Made by a program: the position numbers and the translations under genes. A stretch of DNA of 64,000 nt from Eurosta solidaginis (lineage: Eukaryota; Arthropoda; Insecta; Diptera; Tephritidae): contig NC_090321.1 in the NCBI RefSeq assembly GCF_040869045.1, positions 128,517,689 to 128,581,688 of the forward strand, in the 5' to 3' direction. This document shows positions 21,848-33,100 of this stretch, one piece after another. Numbering within the stretch: position 1 is the first letter of the stretch; every line of letters begins with the position of its first letter. A model generated the notes under the pieces. The model saw only the letters and a list, made by a program, of their open reading frames with translations, was not told the DNA's origin and did no database searches.

Positions 21848-22005
21848 CCAAACTTTATCTAGCAACACCAAATATGGAACAATAAAAACAAATCACCAAC
21901 CTTGAGAGCTGCTTAAATTAGTGGCCCCAATTCAAACTTTTTCTGGCAACACCAAATGTGGAACAGCAACAACAAATCCGGTAACCTGGAGAGCTGTTTA
22001 AGTAG
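21848..22005 (+). repeat. Direct repeat in the GYP-B leader
   Basis: A unit of about 65 bases (CAACACCAAAT(A/G)TGGAACA ... GAGAGCTG) occurs at 21848-21914 and 21937-22005 with about a quarter of positions different. Confidence 0.7.
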
Positions 22006-22069
22006 GTAATATATAGTGAAAATAGTAATTCCATTGTAATGTAGCAATAATAGTAAAATAAAAAGTTAC

Positions 22070-23035
22070 ATGCAATATTTTATTAAAATTCCACTTAGAT
22101 TACGCTGTGAAGTTGATAGCAACATTGAGGACACAGATGCAAGTGAGGCAGACGAGGGTGAATTTGAAAAGAAAGAAACGGAAAACTATCGAAGGAAGAA
22201 CAAAATCGATATAATGGCTCCCACAGTTTTAAGTTTAGGAGCAAAGATTCTGCCCGAATTCGATGGAAAACCAGAAAATTTTAACAGATTTATCGATGCC
22301 ATAAATTTGGTGGATACTTTCAAAGGTGACCACGAAGCAGTGGCTGTGCAGTCAAGACTAACTTGGCTGGCGGCGCACGGCAATTAATAGTCAACGAGGA
22401 TACACAAGCTAGAATAATTGATAAACTGAAATATGCAGTGAAAGGTGAGTCGACTGAATTGATAACAACGAAAATTTTGAACATAAAACAAGGTAGTAAA
22501 ACGGCGAACCAATTCGCTGACAAGATAAATACACTGTGTACTAAGCTTGAGGGAGCGTATATTTCTGAGGGTCTAAGTGGTGAATTGGCCCAAAAGTACA
22601 CTACCCAAGTAACAGTAAAAGCTCTATCTAAAAATTCCAATTACGATAAAATAAAATTAATTATGGAAAGTGGCCAGTTCGCTAACCGAAACGATGCTAT
22701 CGCGATATTTATCAGTACAAGCACCGACTCCCCTAACAATAACAACATGTTTTATCACAATAATTATAGTTCTCCCCAAGGTTAGAATCGTGGGCAAGGA
22801 CGTGGCCGCGGCCGTTATAATCATAACAATAACCTTGGTGGCAGTTATAATGGAGGTAGGGTCAGTTACAATAACAACCAGCGCAACCGTATTTATAACA
22901 ATAATGACCACGGAAATAGAACCGGCCAACGCGGACAAGTACGAGTTACAACACAAGAATCGGGAAACTCAGACGCCCCCCCCCCCTTGCCTGCTACGCA
23001 GGGGGATCACGCTCAAATATAGGGGCAAATGAAAT
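22070..23035 (+). pseudogene. gag: GYP-B gag, frameshift and stop
   Basis: Gag-like frame with LGAKILPEFDGKPENFNRFI, the capsid region of 17.6-like elements. It shifts frame near 22370 and continues (LIVNEDTQARIIDKLKYAVK ... NQFADKINTLCTKLE) to a TAG at 22783-22785. Beyond that the same frame is Asn/Gly/Arg-rich (GQGRGRGRYNHNNN), a nucleocapsid-like RNA-binding tail without zinc knuckles, to about 23020. Confidence 0.85.
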
Positions 23036-24349
23036 GTGTCATTAAATATGAGCAGCTTCGCTTGTTTCTCGACCTCATTTTCAATAAATAAGCAAACCTT
23101 TTTAATAGACACAGGCGCGGATATCTCTATAATTAAGGATGACGTAATAATGGAAAATGCTGAAATTAACACCAACCTAACCACATCCATCAAAGGTAGC
23201 GCCAACGGTAACCTCATTATAGGAAATTATTGGCTCAATCATAACTTCCAAGTAGTAGATCATAGTTTTCCGGTACCCTGCAACGGAATACTGGGATTAG
23301 ATTTTATGAAAAAGTATAACTGCGTACTAGATTATACTGGTAAAACAAACTGGCTAATAATACAGCCAATTAATGCCAGAAAATTGTATGTTAATATAAC
23401 ATACAGTACCCCCAATTACATCTTTTCCTTGCCAGCAAGATCAGAAGTCGTTAGAGAAATACAAATAAACTCGAAGGAAGATAACTTAGTCATACCAAAC
23501 CAAGAAATTCAAAAAGGGATTTTCATTGCAAATACCCTAATATCAACCAAAAAAGCATTTGTAAGGCTCGTAAATACGACCGATAAAGAGGTGTCAATAA
23601 AAAGTTTGAATTTAAAATCCGAAAATCTATCCAACTATCAGATAGTCGAAAATAATTTTGTAAGAACCGCAAACTATAGAAGCGAAGTTTTATCGAAACT
23701 CAGGAAAAGTTTTCCGGAATTTGTTAAAGATAAATTAAGGAACCTGTGCCAGGAATATATAGACATATTTGCTTTGGACTCGGATAAAATAACTTCAAAT
23801 ATTTTTTATAAACAGAAACTGAAATTAAAAGATACAACGCCAGTCTACATAAAAAATTTAAGGATACCACATTCACAGAAAGAGGAAATAATTAAGCAAG
23901 TAGACAAACTAATTAATAATGATATCGTTGAGCCATCTGTGTCAGAGTACAATAGTCCGGTTTTACTCGTACCCAAAAATCTCTACCAAACTCCTCCGAA
24001 AAATGATGGAGATTGGTCATTGACTATAGGCAAATAAATAAAAAAATAGTAGCTGACAAATACCCACTGCCTCGGATCGACGATATCTTAGACTAACTGG
24101 GACGAGCGAGATATTTCTCATGCCGGATTTCATCAGATCGAGTTGGAAAAGGATGCGAGAGATATTACGTCGTTCTCAACAAGCCAGGGGTCGTTCAGGT
24201 TCAAAAGGTTGCCCTTTGGCCTGAAAGTAGCTCCAAATTCTTTTCAGCGTATGATATCATTGGCTTTTTCAGGACTGTTTCCTTCTCAAGTTTTTCTGTA
24301 CATGGACTACTTAGTTGTCATCGGTTTTTCAGAGAAACATATCTTAGCT
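23036..24349 (+). pseudogene. pol: GYP-B protease and reverse transcriptase, broken
   Basis: Open from 23036 to 24037: protease (TFLIDTGADISIIKDD), a spacer, then the RT start (INNDIVEPSVSEYNSPVLLV). A frameshift near 23990 precedes DYRQINKKIVADKYPLPRID; a TAG near 24094 and a small deletion near 24120 follow. The RT palm ends at FLYMDYLVVIG near 24300, where YMDD is expected, so one catalytic Asp is lost. The frame is then interrupted by the TIR insertion at 24350. Confidence 0.88.
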
Positions 24350-24712
24350 TAATGTGAAAATCTGCTAAGTCAGTTTTTACGAATTTTACAGGAGACGAAA
24401 AAAACTGAATAATTTTTGAAATAACCTTCTTTTTTCAAAACTGTGAATGAGGATACCTTAGTTGCAATACTTTTGAGTGTAGAAGCTTTAAAAAAGATAA
24501 ATAAAAATCATGTATGCTAACCCAGCAGCTATTTTATGACTTAGCACAATTTCCTCACTCAAAAAAATTTTTTCTCCTGACTTAGCACTTTTTACTCAAA
24601 ATGTTTTCCCATCACTTCTCGCTTATAATGATTGAAATAAAACACTAAAACTATATATTTCACAAAAAATACTATTTATTTGTCAAACTATTTCTAACTA
24701 TTGGCGAACACC

Positions 24713-25032
24713 GTGGTGTGATGGTAGCGTGCTCCGTCTACCACACAAAGCAACATCAAAATTTTAGAAATAAGGTTTTTGAATTAGAAGAAAATTTTTC
24801 TAAGCGGGTTCGCCCCTGGCAAGCACTGCGAATGTATTTGTGCCACGAAAAGCTCTCAGTGAAAACTCATCTGCCTCGCAGGCGCTGTTCGGAGTTGGCA
24901 TAAAACAAGTAGGTCCCGTCCCGCCAATTTGTAGGAAAAATTAAAAAGAAGGAGCACGACGTAAATTGGAAGAGAAGCCTAAAATCTCTTCGGAGGTTAT
25001 CGCGCCTTACATTTATTTATTTATTTTATTTC
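24713..25032 (+). mobile_element. SINE copy B, B box deleted
   Basis: Same family as SINE A: the head GTGGTGTGATGGTAGCGTGC is followed by CTCCGTCTACCACAC, then a deletion of about 27 bases that removes the whole T-arm/B box. The body matches SINE A to the TTTATTTATTTATTTTA tail. The missing B box should abolish pol III transcription if the deletion predates insertion. Confidence 0.85.
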
Positions 25033-25770
25033 TAACGGTTCTGATCTGGACTCTTTTGGCGGATGGTGCGCAGACAATAACTTATTTTTAAATTCAAACA
25101 AATGCTGTGTTGTGCCTTATTCCATAAAGACAACTGCCACATACTTTATCTACAACCTAAATGCTAAATCTCTTAATCGTTGTCATGAGAGTAAAGACTT
25201 GGTTGTAATTCTTGACTCCAAACTCTCTTTTGTAGTCACATTGATTTCGTTGTTTCTAAATTTGTTGCAATGGTTGGGTTCAGTAGACGTAACACCAGTC
25301 AATTTAAGGTCCTTATGACGTTGAAGGCACTTTATATATCCTTGGTCAGAAGTGGTATTGAATATTGCTCAATAATATGGAATCCTTTCTATGAATCTAA
25401 CTCCTATAAAATTGAGAAAGTTCCAACAAATTTTACAAACTTGCTTTACGTATGCTTCACTGGCCAGACGGCCTCCCATCATATACCAGCAGTCACAAAT
25501 TGCTTGGTCTTCAGGCTTTGCATGACAGAAGAATTTTTATCTCACTCATGCTTGCTATAATTGAGCATAAATTGCTCTGATTTATCTACTTTGTTCATTC
25601 CATATATTCCACTGCGTGATCTTCGGCATGATAAATTATTTATCGAAATAACTCATAAAACGAATTATGCTATGAATGAACCTATAACTAGGACTATACA
25701 TCTAGCAAATCGATTCAGTAGTATTATTAACACAACATATAATAACAGCTTATATAAGTTTAAACTTTAA
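25033..25770 (+). pseudogene. 5'-truncated non-LTR retrotransposon, RT C-terminal part
   Basis: The frame reads GGWCADNNLFLNSNKCCVV, then DLVVILDSKLSF, LKALYISLVRSGIEYCSIIW and PYIPLRDLRHDKLF, the thumb and C-terminal region of Jockey-like non-LTR RTs. At least two frameshifts (near 25255 and 25430) and a stop near 25560 break it. It ends ANRFSSIINTTYNNSLYKFKL at 25770. The 5' truncation is typical of incomplete target-primed insertion. Confidence 0.75.
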
Positions 25771-25815
25771 TTGTTTTCTATTTTTAACTGGTCTGTAAGA
25801 AAGCATGTAGGTATC

Positions 25816-25944
25816 ATGGCGGAACGATACAAGGTGGCAGCATGGAACATTGTCCATCGAATTTACAAAAACAAAGTGCATGGGACTTTTAGTTATGTTT
25901 GTAGGTATGTCACCATGCTGCCACCTTGTATCGTTCCGCTATGG
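25816..25944. mobile_element. 129-bp MITE with 8-bp target duplication
   Basis: Almost a hairpin: ATGGCGGAACGATACAAGGT followed by GGCAGCATGG on the left, its inverted copy on the right with one substitution. Flanked by TAGGTATC at 25808-25815 and 25945-25952. An 8-bp duplication fits hAT-type (or P-type) transposase; the element is far too short to encode one. Confidence 0.88.
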
Positions 25945-26029
25945 TAGGTATCGACATGTAAGAATTGAAGTAGATTATAGTCAGCGCAAAGCATTTATCA
26001 TACACCAAAGGCATGTCTCAATTGGGTAA

Positions 26030-26370
26030 ATCCAATTTCAATGGGTTGCCAGCACAATATATAGCTTCTCCAACTCAATCGTCAACTCACCTAACCGTGG
26101 CGAATCCTGTTTCATTGACAGCCGAGGCTCTGGCGACCCCAAGTTCCTCATGGAACTAGGGGGTGGGGAGGGCGGGACTGCCTAGAAGGTTTAATGTGGT
26201 CATATAAATCGTTCCCGAGATGGTCGAGCTAGAAGTACCTTAATAGTGCTTTGTTACGGGAACGTACCGGATCTATATCCAAAGCCTTCGAGGAGTGTCT
26301 TTATCGTTAATATAACAACATCAACAAAGAATGTTCTTTTAGACTGAATGAATTAGATAAATAAATAAAA
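26030..26370 (+). repeat. Unassigned dispersed-repeat-like sequence
   Basis: GC-richer than its surroundings (GGAACTAGGGGGTGGGGAGG, then CCGAGATGGTCG, GGAACGTACCGGATC), ending in an AACAACATCAACAAAG and TAAATAAATAAAA stretch that looks like a retroposon tail. No coding capacity. It lies between the MITE and the right arm of the TIR element. Confidence 0.4.
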
Positions 26371-26610
26371 TACACGCACAAAGAAATTACTAGTAATTCA
26401 GATTGATATTATTGACAGGTTGACTTAGCACATTTTTTTAACAGCTGACGACTTAGAACATTTACACATCATTGCCCACAGCACGAAAAAATTAAAAATT
26501 TAAATATGTTTTTTTTTTTTTGTGATCGATGTATTTTGAATTCAGTTTTAAAACTGCATTAAAATAAAATTTTTCAAAAAAAGTGACTTAGCACATTTTC
26601 GCATTAAGCT

Positions 26611-27138
26611 AACGATATGCTTAATAGCTTAAAAGAGGTTTTTGACATTTGCAGAAAATGTGATCTAAAGCTGCACCGAGATAAGTGTACATCTTTTAGC
26701 CATGAAGTAACTTACCTGGGGCACAAATGCACAACAAACGGTATATTGCCTGATGAAACAAAATATGAGGCAATAAAAAACTACTAAACTAATAAGTCGA
26801 CAATAGAATAAGAACTAGCGGCTATACACTGGGCAACCTACTTTTTCAGACCCTATATTTATGGTACGAAATTTCGGATCAAAAGTGACCATAAACCACT
26901 TACTTACTTTTTGCCATGAAAAACCCATCTTCCAAGCTCACTAGAATGAGACTGGACCTTGAAGAATTTGACTTCGAGGTCGAGTATATTAAAGGTAGAG
27001 ATAATTGTGGTGCGGACGCCTTATCTCGCATTTATTTCGGAAAAATCAAACGAATAAAGGAAGAAAATTCAACACATGTCTTAGCAGTTAAAACACGATC
27101 ACAGACTAAACAAACGGAATTACACAATAACAAGGAAG
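26611..27138 (+). pseudogene. pol: GYP-B RT end and RNase H, with internal deletion
   Basis: Resumes the RT after the TIR element (LNSLKEVFDICRKCDLKLHR, HEVTYLGHKCTTNGILPD) to TAA at 26784. About 100 codons are then missing before the RNase H part ([21 protein letters not shown]). After a frameshift it ends with [20 protein letters not shown], the typical RNase H C-terminus. The repeat block starts at 27139. Confidence 0.87.
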
Positions 27139-27237
27139 GCTAAGTTCGGGTGTAACCGAACATTACATACTCAGCTGAGAGCTATGGAGACAAAATAAGG
27201 GAAAATCACGATGTAGGAAAATGAACCTAGGGTAACC

Positions 27238-27425
27238 CTGGAATGTGTTTGTACGATATGGGTATCAAATGAAAGGTGTTAATAAGTATTTTAATAGGGC
27301 GTGGGCCTTAGTTCTATAGTTGGATGACATTTAGGGATATCGCCATAAAGGTGGACCAGTGCTGAGTCTAGAATTTGTTTGTACGATATGGGTATCAAAC
27401 GAAAGGTGTTAATGAGTACTAGTAT
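27238..27425. repeat. First copies of the ~130-bp satellite
   Basis: One and a half units (TTTGTACGATATGGGTATCA, AAGGTGTTAATGAG) near the left end of the block, separated from the main array by 2.7 kb. Confidence 0.8.
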
Positions 27426-28768
27426 CGCCTGTGGTCGAAATTCGACCAACGTGTATTTTTTTCAACTCAGTCTATGCATCAAGTGTTGGAAATATAGCAA
27501 ACTGGTCTAACTTACTTAACTTTTTCTTTAAAATTTTGAATTTGATCTAAGACTTTGTACTTTTTGATTTTATTTTCTTAAATTTTCTACAAACTTTTCA
27601 CATGTAATTATAACGTTTTGGTATGGAGCTCCTTAAACAAAAATATAAAAATTATGTAAAATCATATGAAATTGACATAGAATTATGGTGAAATTACTTG
27701 AAATTGAATTGTAAAATAGGTTTTCCACACCACCCGGAAGGTACCCGTTGGCGCGCTACCGAATTTAGTTTTGGGAGCTCGGTTCCCCAGTAGGCCTATA
27801 TCACCCATATACACATATCGCCCATTTACGTCAATAGTGTCATAATTCAAAAAACACGAACTTTTAGTTAAAATTAAGAAATTTGCTAAAGGAATTTAGC
27901 CTATTTCACGCCACCCGTTTAAGTTGGTATAAATATATATCTAATATGTAAGTGTGACACAAAACAAAAATTTCGCGTAAAATAGAGGATACCTTCATAA
28001 AAAATAAAATAAAAATATAAAACAATTATGTAATGAGAAAGAAGGCAGAGTTTACTAAAAAAATGTTTAATTAAAGAAAAAAAAATAAAGTACTTAAATT
28101 GCGAAAAATTAAGTGAAGTGAACAAACACTTCCATATAAAAATGCATTAAGTGCACTTATACTTTTTTCCGGGTTTTAATGTGATCATTGTGGAAATATG
28201 AAGATTCTAATATTCGGATATTTAATGTTGGGATCCCATTGAGATCTATGTACGTAATTAATTTGTATTAAATTTGTAAACACTCCATTTCATGAATATA
28301 TATGACCATATCACCCATAAAATATCGTCTGTGAACAATATAATACTAAGATATAACAGAGCAGAATAAATTAGGAAGAAAGGAAAAACAAACAAAAACA
28401 TTGAAATTATTCACGAAATCATATTTACTAAAATAAAATTGATTTCACTACTTTAAGCGACATAAAACAATTAGGGTTTTGGGATCTAAGCATCCGATTA
28501 ATGGATATATAATCCAACAAAGTTAGCCTAATAATAAATATAGTGGGTAATATACTGCCTATGCAAGACGGCCGCTATGATGCCGGTTGCCGCTCTGACC
28601 TAAAATAAAAAAAGTTTTTGGCACGTTTTTTTGTTTCGTAATTAGCAAAAAATGTTATATTTTTGTAACTTATTTTTTTTGTTCAGTATAAGACGTACTT
28701 TATCTAAAATGAGAATTAAATCTGCAAATGCAACAACATTTTCGAGCAAATTTGCCATTAATTGTTAT
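27426..28768. other. AT-rich stretch with no gene
   Basis: Interrupts the ~130-bp satellite. Only short phrases recur (TATCACCCATA near 27800 and 28312). No open frame of interest and no clear termini. Confidence 0.4.
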
Positions 28769-29912
28769 AAATAAATTAGTTAGTTTCAACAAAAGTTAAC
28801 TCATTATTTGTGATTTCATGTTTTTTTGAAAACAACTAAAATAAAAAACAAAGAATCTGTTAAATAAAGACTTATGTATTTACGTGTAGGTAAAATTTGC
28901 CACAAAAAATGGGCCGGTCAAAAATTAATTCTATTTAAGATTTTTGGTACGCTATAAATTATTTTGGAACAATTATTTAGGATTTTGGTAGAGGCTATTA
29001 TAGGTAAGCGGCAACCATGGGAAACCATATTTGTATGCAAGTGAAACATTTGTGCCTTCGAATTTAGCGGGGATATATAAATTTTAAATTCACATTAAAC
29101 ATTTGGATAATTGTTCCCAAAGACGGCGCGCAATAAATTATTTAGTTTCAACAAAAGTTAACTCATTATTTGTGATTTCATGTTTTTTTGAAAACAACTA
29201 AATTAAAAAACAAAGAATCTGTTAAATAAAGACTTATGTATTTACGTGTAGGTAAAATTTGCCACAAATAATGGGCCGGCCAAAAATTAATTCTATTTAA
29301 GGTTTTTAGTACGCTATAAATTATTTTGGAACACTTTTTTAGGATTTTGGTAGAGGCTATTATAGGTAAGCGGCAACAATGGGAAATCATTTTTGTATGC
29401 AGGTGAAACATTTGTGCCTTCGAATTTAGTGGGGATACATAAAATTTGAAATTCACATTAAACACTTAGATAATTGTTCCCAAAGACGGCGCGCAATAAA
29501 TAAGTTAGGTTCAACAAAAGTTAACTCATTATTTGTGATTTCATGTTTTTTTGAAAACAACTAAAATAAAAAACAAAGAATCTGTATTTACGTGTAGGTA
29601 AAATTTGCCACAAAAAATGGGCCGGTCAAAAATTAATTCTATTTAAGATTTTTGGTACGCTATAAATTATTTTGGAACAATTTTTTAGGATTTTGGTAGA
29701 GGCTATTATAAGTAAGCGGCAACAATGGGAAACCATATTTGTATGCAGGTGAAACATTTGTGCCTTCGAATTTAGCGGGGATACATAAAATTTGAAATTC
29801 ACATTAAATCCTTAGATAATTGTTCCCAAAGACGGCGCGCTTATGCATAAAGGTTTAGGTCTTTGAAATTCGTATTAGAAAACTTAGATAATTTTTCCCA
29901 AAGATGGCGCGC
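28769..29912. repeat. ~363-bp tandem repeat, three copies and a remnant
   Basis: Units at 28769-29130, 29131-29493 and 29494-29840, each running from AATAAATTA-TTTAGTTTCAAC to GTTCCCAAAGACGGCGCGC. The third lacks about 16 bases (TTAAATAAAGACTTAT). A partial fourth (29865-29912) ends AAAGATGGCGCGC. Confidence 0.9.
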
Positions 29913-30159
29913 TTGTGCACGACAATGAATTACGATATTTGTATGAATTTTTCGAATTTGCAAAAAACTTTATCTATTAATTATAAACAAATAGAGTAAT
30001 ATTTGTTAACAAAAATAGGCATATGCACTGCGGCTGATCAATACGAATCGATTCATATAACTTTTATATGATTTTACGTGTGCTAAGTATGCGAAACAGC
30101 CTGTCAATTGATTGTATGGAAATTTTTTTAGCGTATTAATATATAGATTTTAAAAAGGA

Positions 30160-33100
30160 GTGGGCCTAAGCTCTATAGGTGGACGCCTCTTCGAGATATC
30201 GCCATAAAGGTGCACCAGGGGTGACTCTAGAATGCGTTTGTACAATATGGGTATCAAAGGAAAGGTGTTAATAAATATTTTAAAATGTAGTGGGCCTTAG
30301 TTCTATGGGTGGACGCCTTTTCGAAATATCTCCATAAAGGTGGACCAGGGGTGACTCTAGACTTTGTTTGTACGATATGGGTATCAAATGAAAGGTGTTA
30401 ATGAGCATTGTAAAGGACGTGGGCCTTAGTTCTATAGGTCGACGCCTTTTCGAGATATCGCCGTAAAGGTGGACCAGGGGTCACTCCAAAATTTGTTTGT
30501 ACGATATGGGTATCAAATTAGAGTTGTTAATGAGTATTTTAAAAGAGCGTGGGCCCTAGTTCTATAGGTGGACGCCTTTTCGAGATATCGCCATAACGTG
30601 GACCAGGGGTGACTCTAGAATTTATTTGTACGATACGGGTATCAAATGTAAGGCGTTAATGAGTATTTTAAAAGGGAGTGGGCCTTAGTTCTCTAGGTGG
30701 ACGCCTTTTCGAGATATAGCCCTAAAGGTGGACCAGGGGTGACTAAAGAATTTATTTGTACGATATGGGTATCAAATGAGAGTTGTTAATGAGTATTTTA
30801 AAAGAGCGTGAGCCCTAGTTCTATAGGTGGACGCCTTTTCGAGATATCGCCATAAGGTGGACCAGGGGTGACTCTAGAATTTATTTGTACGATATGGGTA
30901 TCAAATGTAAGGCGTTAATGAGTATTTTAAAAGGGAGTGGGCCTTAGTTCTCTAGGTGGACGCCTTTTCGAGATATAGCCCTAAAGGTGGACCAGGGGTG
31001 ACTCTAGAATTTGTTTGTACAATATGGGTATCAAATGAGAGTTGTTAATGAGTATTTTAAAAGGGCGTGGGCCCTAGTTCTATGGGTGGACGCCTTTTCG
31101 AAATATCTCCATAAAGGTGGACCAGGGGTGACTCTAGACTTTGTTTGTACGATATGGGTATCAAATGTAAGGTGTTAGTGATTATTTTAAAAGGGAGTGG
31201 GCCTTATTTCTATAGGTGGACGCCTTTTCGAGATATCGCCATAAGGTGGACCAGGGGTGACTCTAGAATTTGTTTGTACGATATGGGTATCAAATGTAAG
31301 GCGTTAATGAGTATTTTAAAAGGGAGTGGGCCTTAGTTCTCTAGGTGGACGCCTTTTCGAGATATAGCCCTAAAGGTGGACCAGGGGTGACTCTAGAATT
31401 TGTTTGTACGATATGGGTATCAAATGAGAGTTGTTAATGACTATTTTAAAAGAGCGTGGGCCCTAGTTCTATAGGTGGATGCTTTTTCGAGATATCGCCA
31501 TAAGGTGGACCAGGGATGACTCTAGAATTTATTTGTACGGTATGGTGATCAAATGAAAGGTGTTAATGAGTATTTTAAAAGCGAGTGAGCCTTATTTCTA
31601 TAGGTGGACGCCTTTTCGAGATATAGCCCTAAAGGTGGACCGGGGGTGACTCTAGAATGTAAGGCGTTAATGAGTATTTTAAAAGGGAGTGGGCCTTAGT
31701 TCTCTAGGTGGACGCCTTTTCGAGTAATCGTTAAAAAGGTGGACCAGGGTTCACTCTAGAATGCGTTTGTACAATATGGGTATCAAACGAAAGGTGTTAA
31801 TAAGTATTTTAAAAGGGCGTGGGCCTTAGTTCTATAGGTGGACACCTTTTCGAGAAATCGCCATAAAGGTGGACCAGGGGTTACTCTAGAATGTGATTGT
31901 ACGATATGGGCATCAAATTAAAGGTATTAATGATGGTTTTAAAAGGGAGTGGCCCTTAGTTTTATATGTGAAGGCGTTTTCGAGATATCGACCAAAATGG
32001 TGACCAGGGTGACCCAAAACATCATCTGTCGGATACAGCAAATTTATTTATATATGTAATACCACGAACAGTATTTCTGCCAAGATTCCAAGGGCTTTTG
32101 ATTTCGCCCTGCAGAACTTTTTCATTTTCTTTTACTTAATATGGTAGGTGTCACACCCATTTTACAAAGTTATTTTCTAAAGTTATATTTTGCGTCAATA
32201 ACCCAATCGAATTACCATGTTTCATCCCTTTTTCGTATTTGGTATAAAATTATGGAATTTTTTTAATTTTTAAATAAAGGTGGACCAGGGGTGACTCAAG
32301 AATTTGTTTGTACGATATGGGTATCAAATGAGAGTTGTTAATGAGTATTTTAAAAGAGCGTGAGCCCTAGTTCTATAGGTGGACGCCTTTTCGAGATATC
32401 GCCATAAGGTGGACCAGGGGTGACTCTAGAATTTATTTGTAAGATATGGGTATCAAATGTAAGGCGTTAATGAGTATTTTAAAAGGGAGTGGGCCTTAGT
32501 TCTCTAGGTGGACGCCTTTTCGAGATATAGCCCTAAAGGTGGACCAGGGGTGACTCTAGAATTTGTTTGTACAATATGGGTATCAAATGAGAGTTGTTAA
32601 TGAGTATTTTAAAAGAGCGTGGGCCCTAGTACCATGGGTGGACGCCTTTTCGAAATATCTCCATAAAGGTGGACCAGGGGTGACTCTAGACTTTGTTTGT
32701 ACGATATGGGTATCAAATGTAAGGTGTTAATGATTATTTTAAAAGGGAGTGGGCCTTATTTCTATAGGTGGACGCCTTTTCGAGATATCGCCATAAGGTG
32801 GACCAGGGGTGACTCTAGAATTTGTTTGTACGATATGGGGTATCAAATGTAAGGCGTTAATGAGTATTTTAAAAGGGAGTGGGCCTTAGTTCTCTAGGTG
32901 GACGCCTTTTCGAGATATAGCCCTAAAGGTGGACCAGGGGTGACTCTAGAATTTGTTTATACGATATGGGTATCAAATGAGAGTTGTTAATGAGTATTTT
33001 AAAAGAGCGTGGGCCCTAGTTCTATAGGTGGACGCCTTTTCTAGATATCCCCATAAGGTGGACCAGGGGTGACTCTAGAAATTGTTTGTACGATATGGGT

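Larger units (their letters stand above)
24350..26606. mobile_element. Inverted-terminal-repeat DNA element in GYP-B RT
   Basis: The ends are inverted copies: TAATGTGAAAATCTGCTAAG on the left, TAATGCGAAAATGTGCTAAG as the reverse complement of the right end, 21 of 24 matching over the full repeat. AGCT flanks both sides (24346-24349, 26607-26610); removing the element and one AGCT joins the RT frame (HIL-A-NDML). TTAA also flanks both ends one base inside, so a piggyBac-like TTAA insertion is an alternative, though it would leave a stop in RT. The decamer TGACTTAGCA recurs in both subterminal regions. No transposase remains; the interior holds other insertions. Confidence 0.8.
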
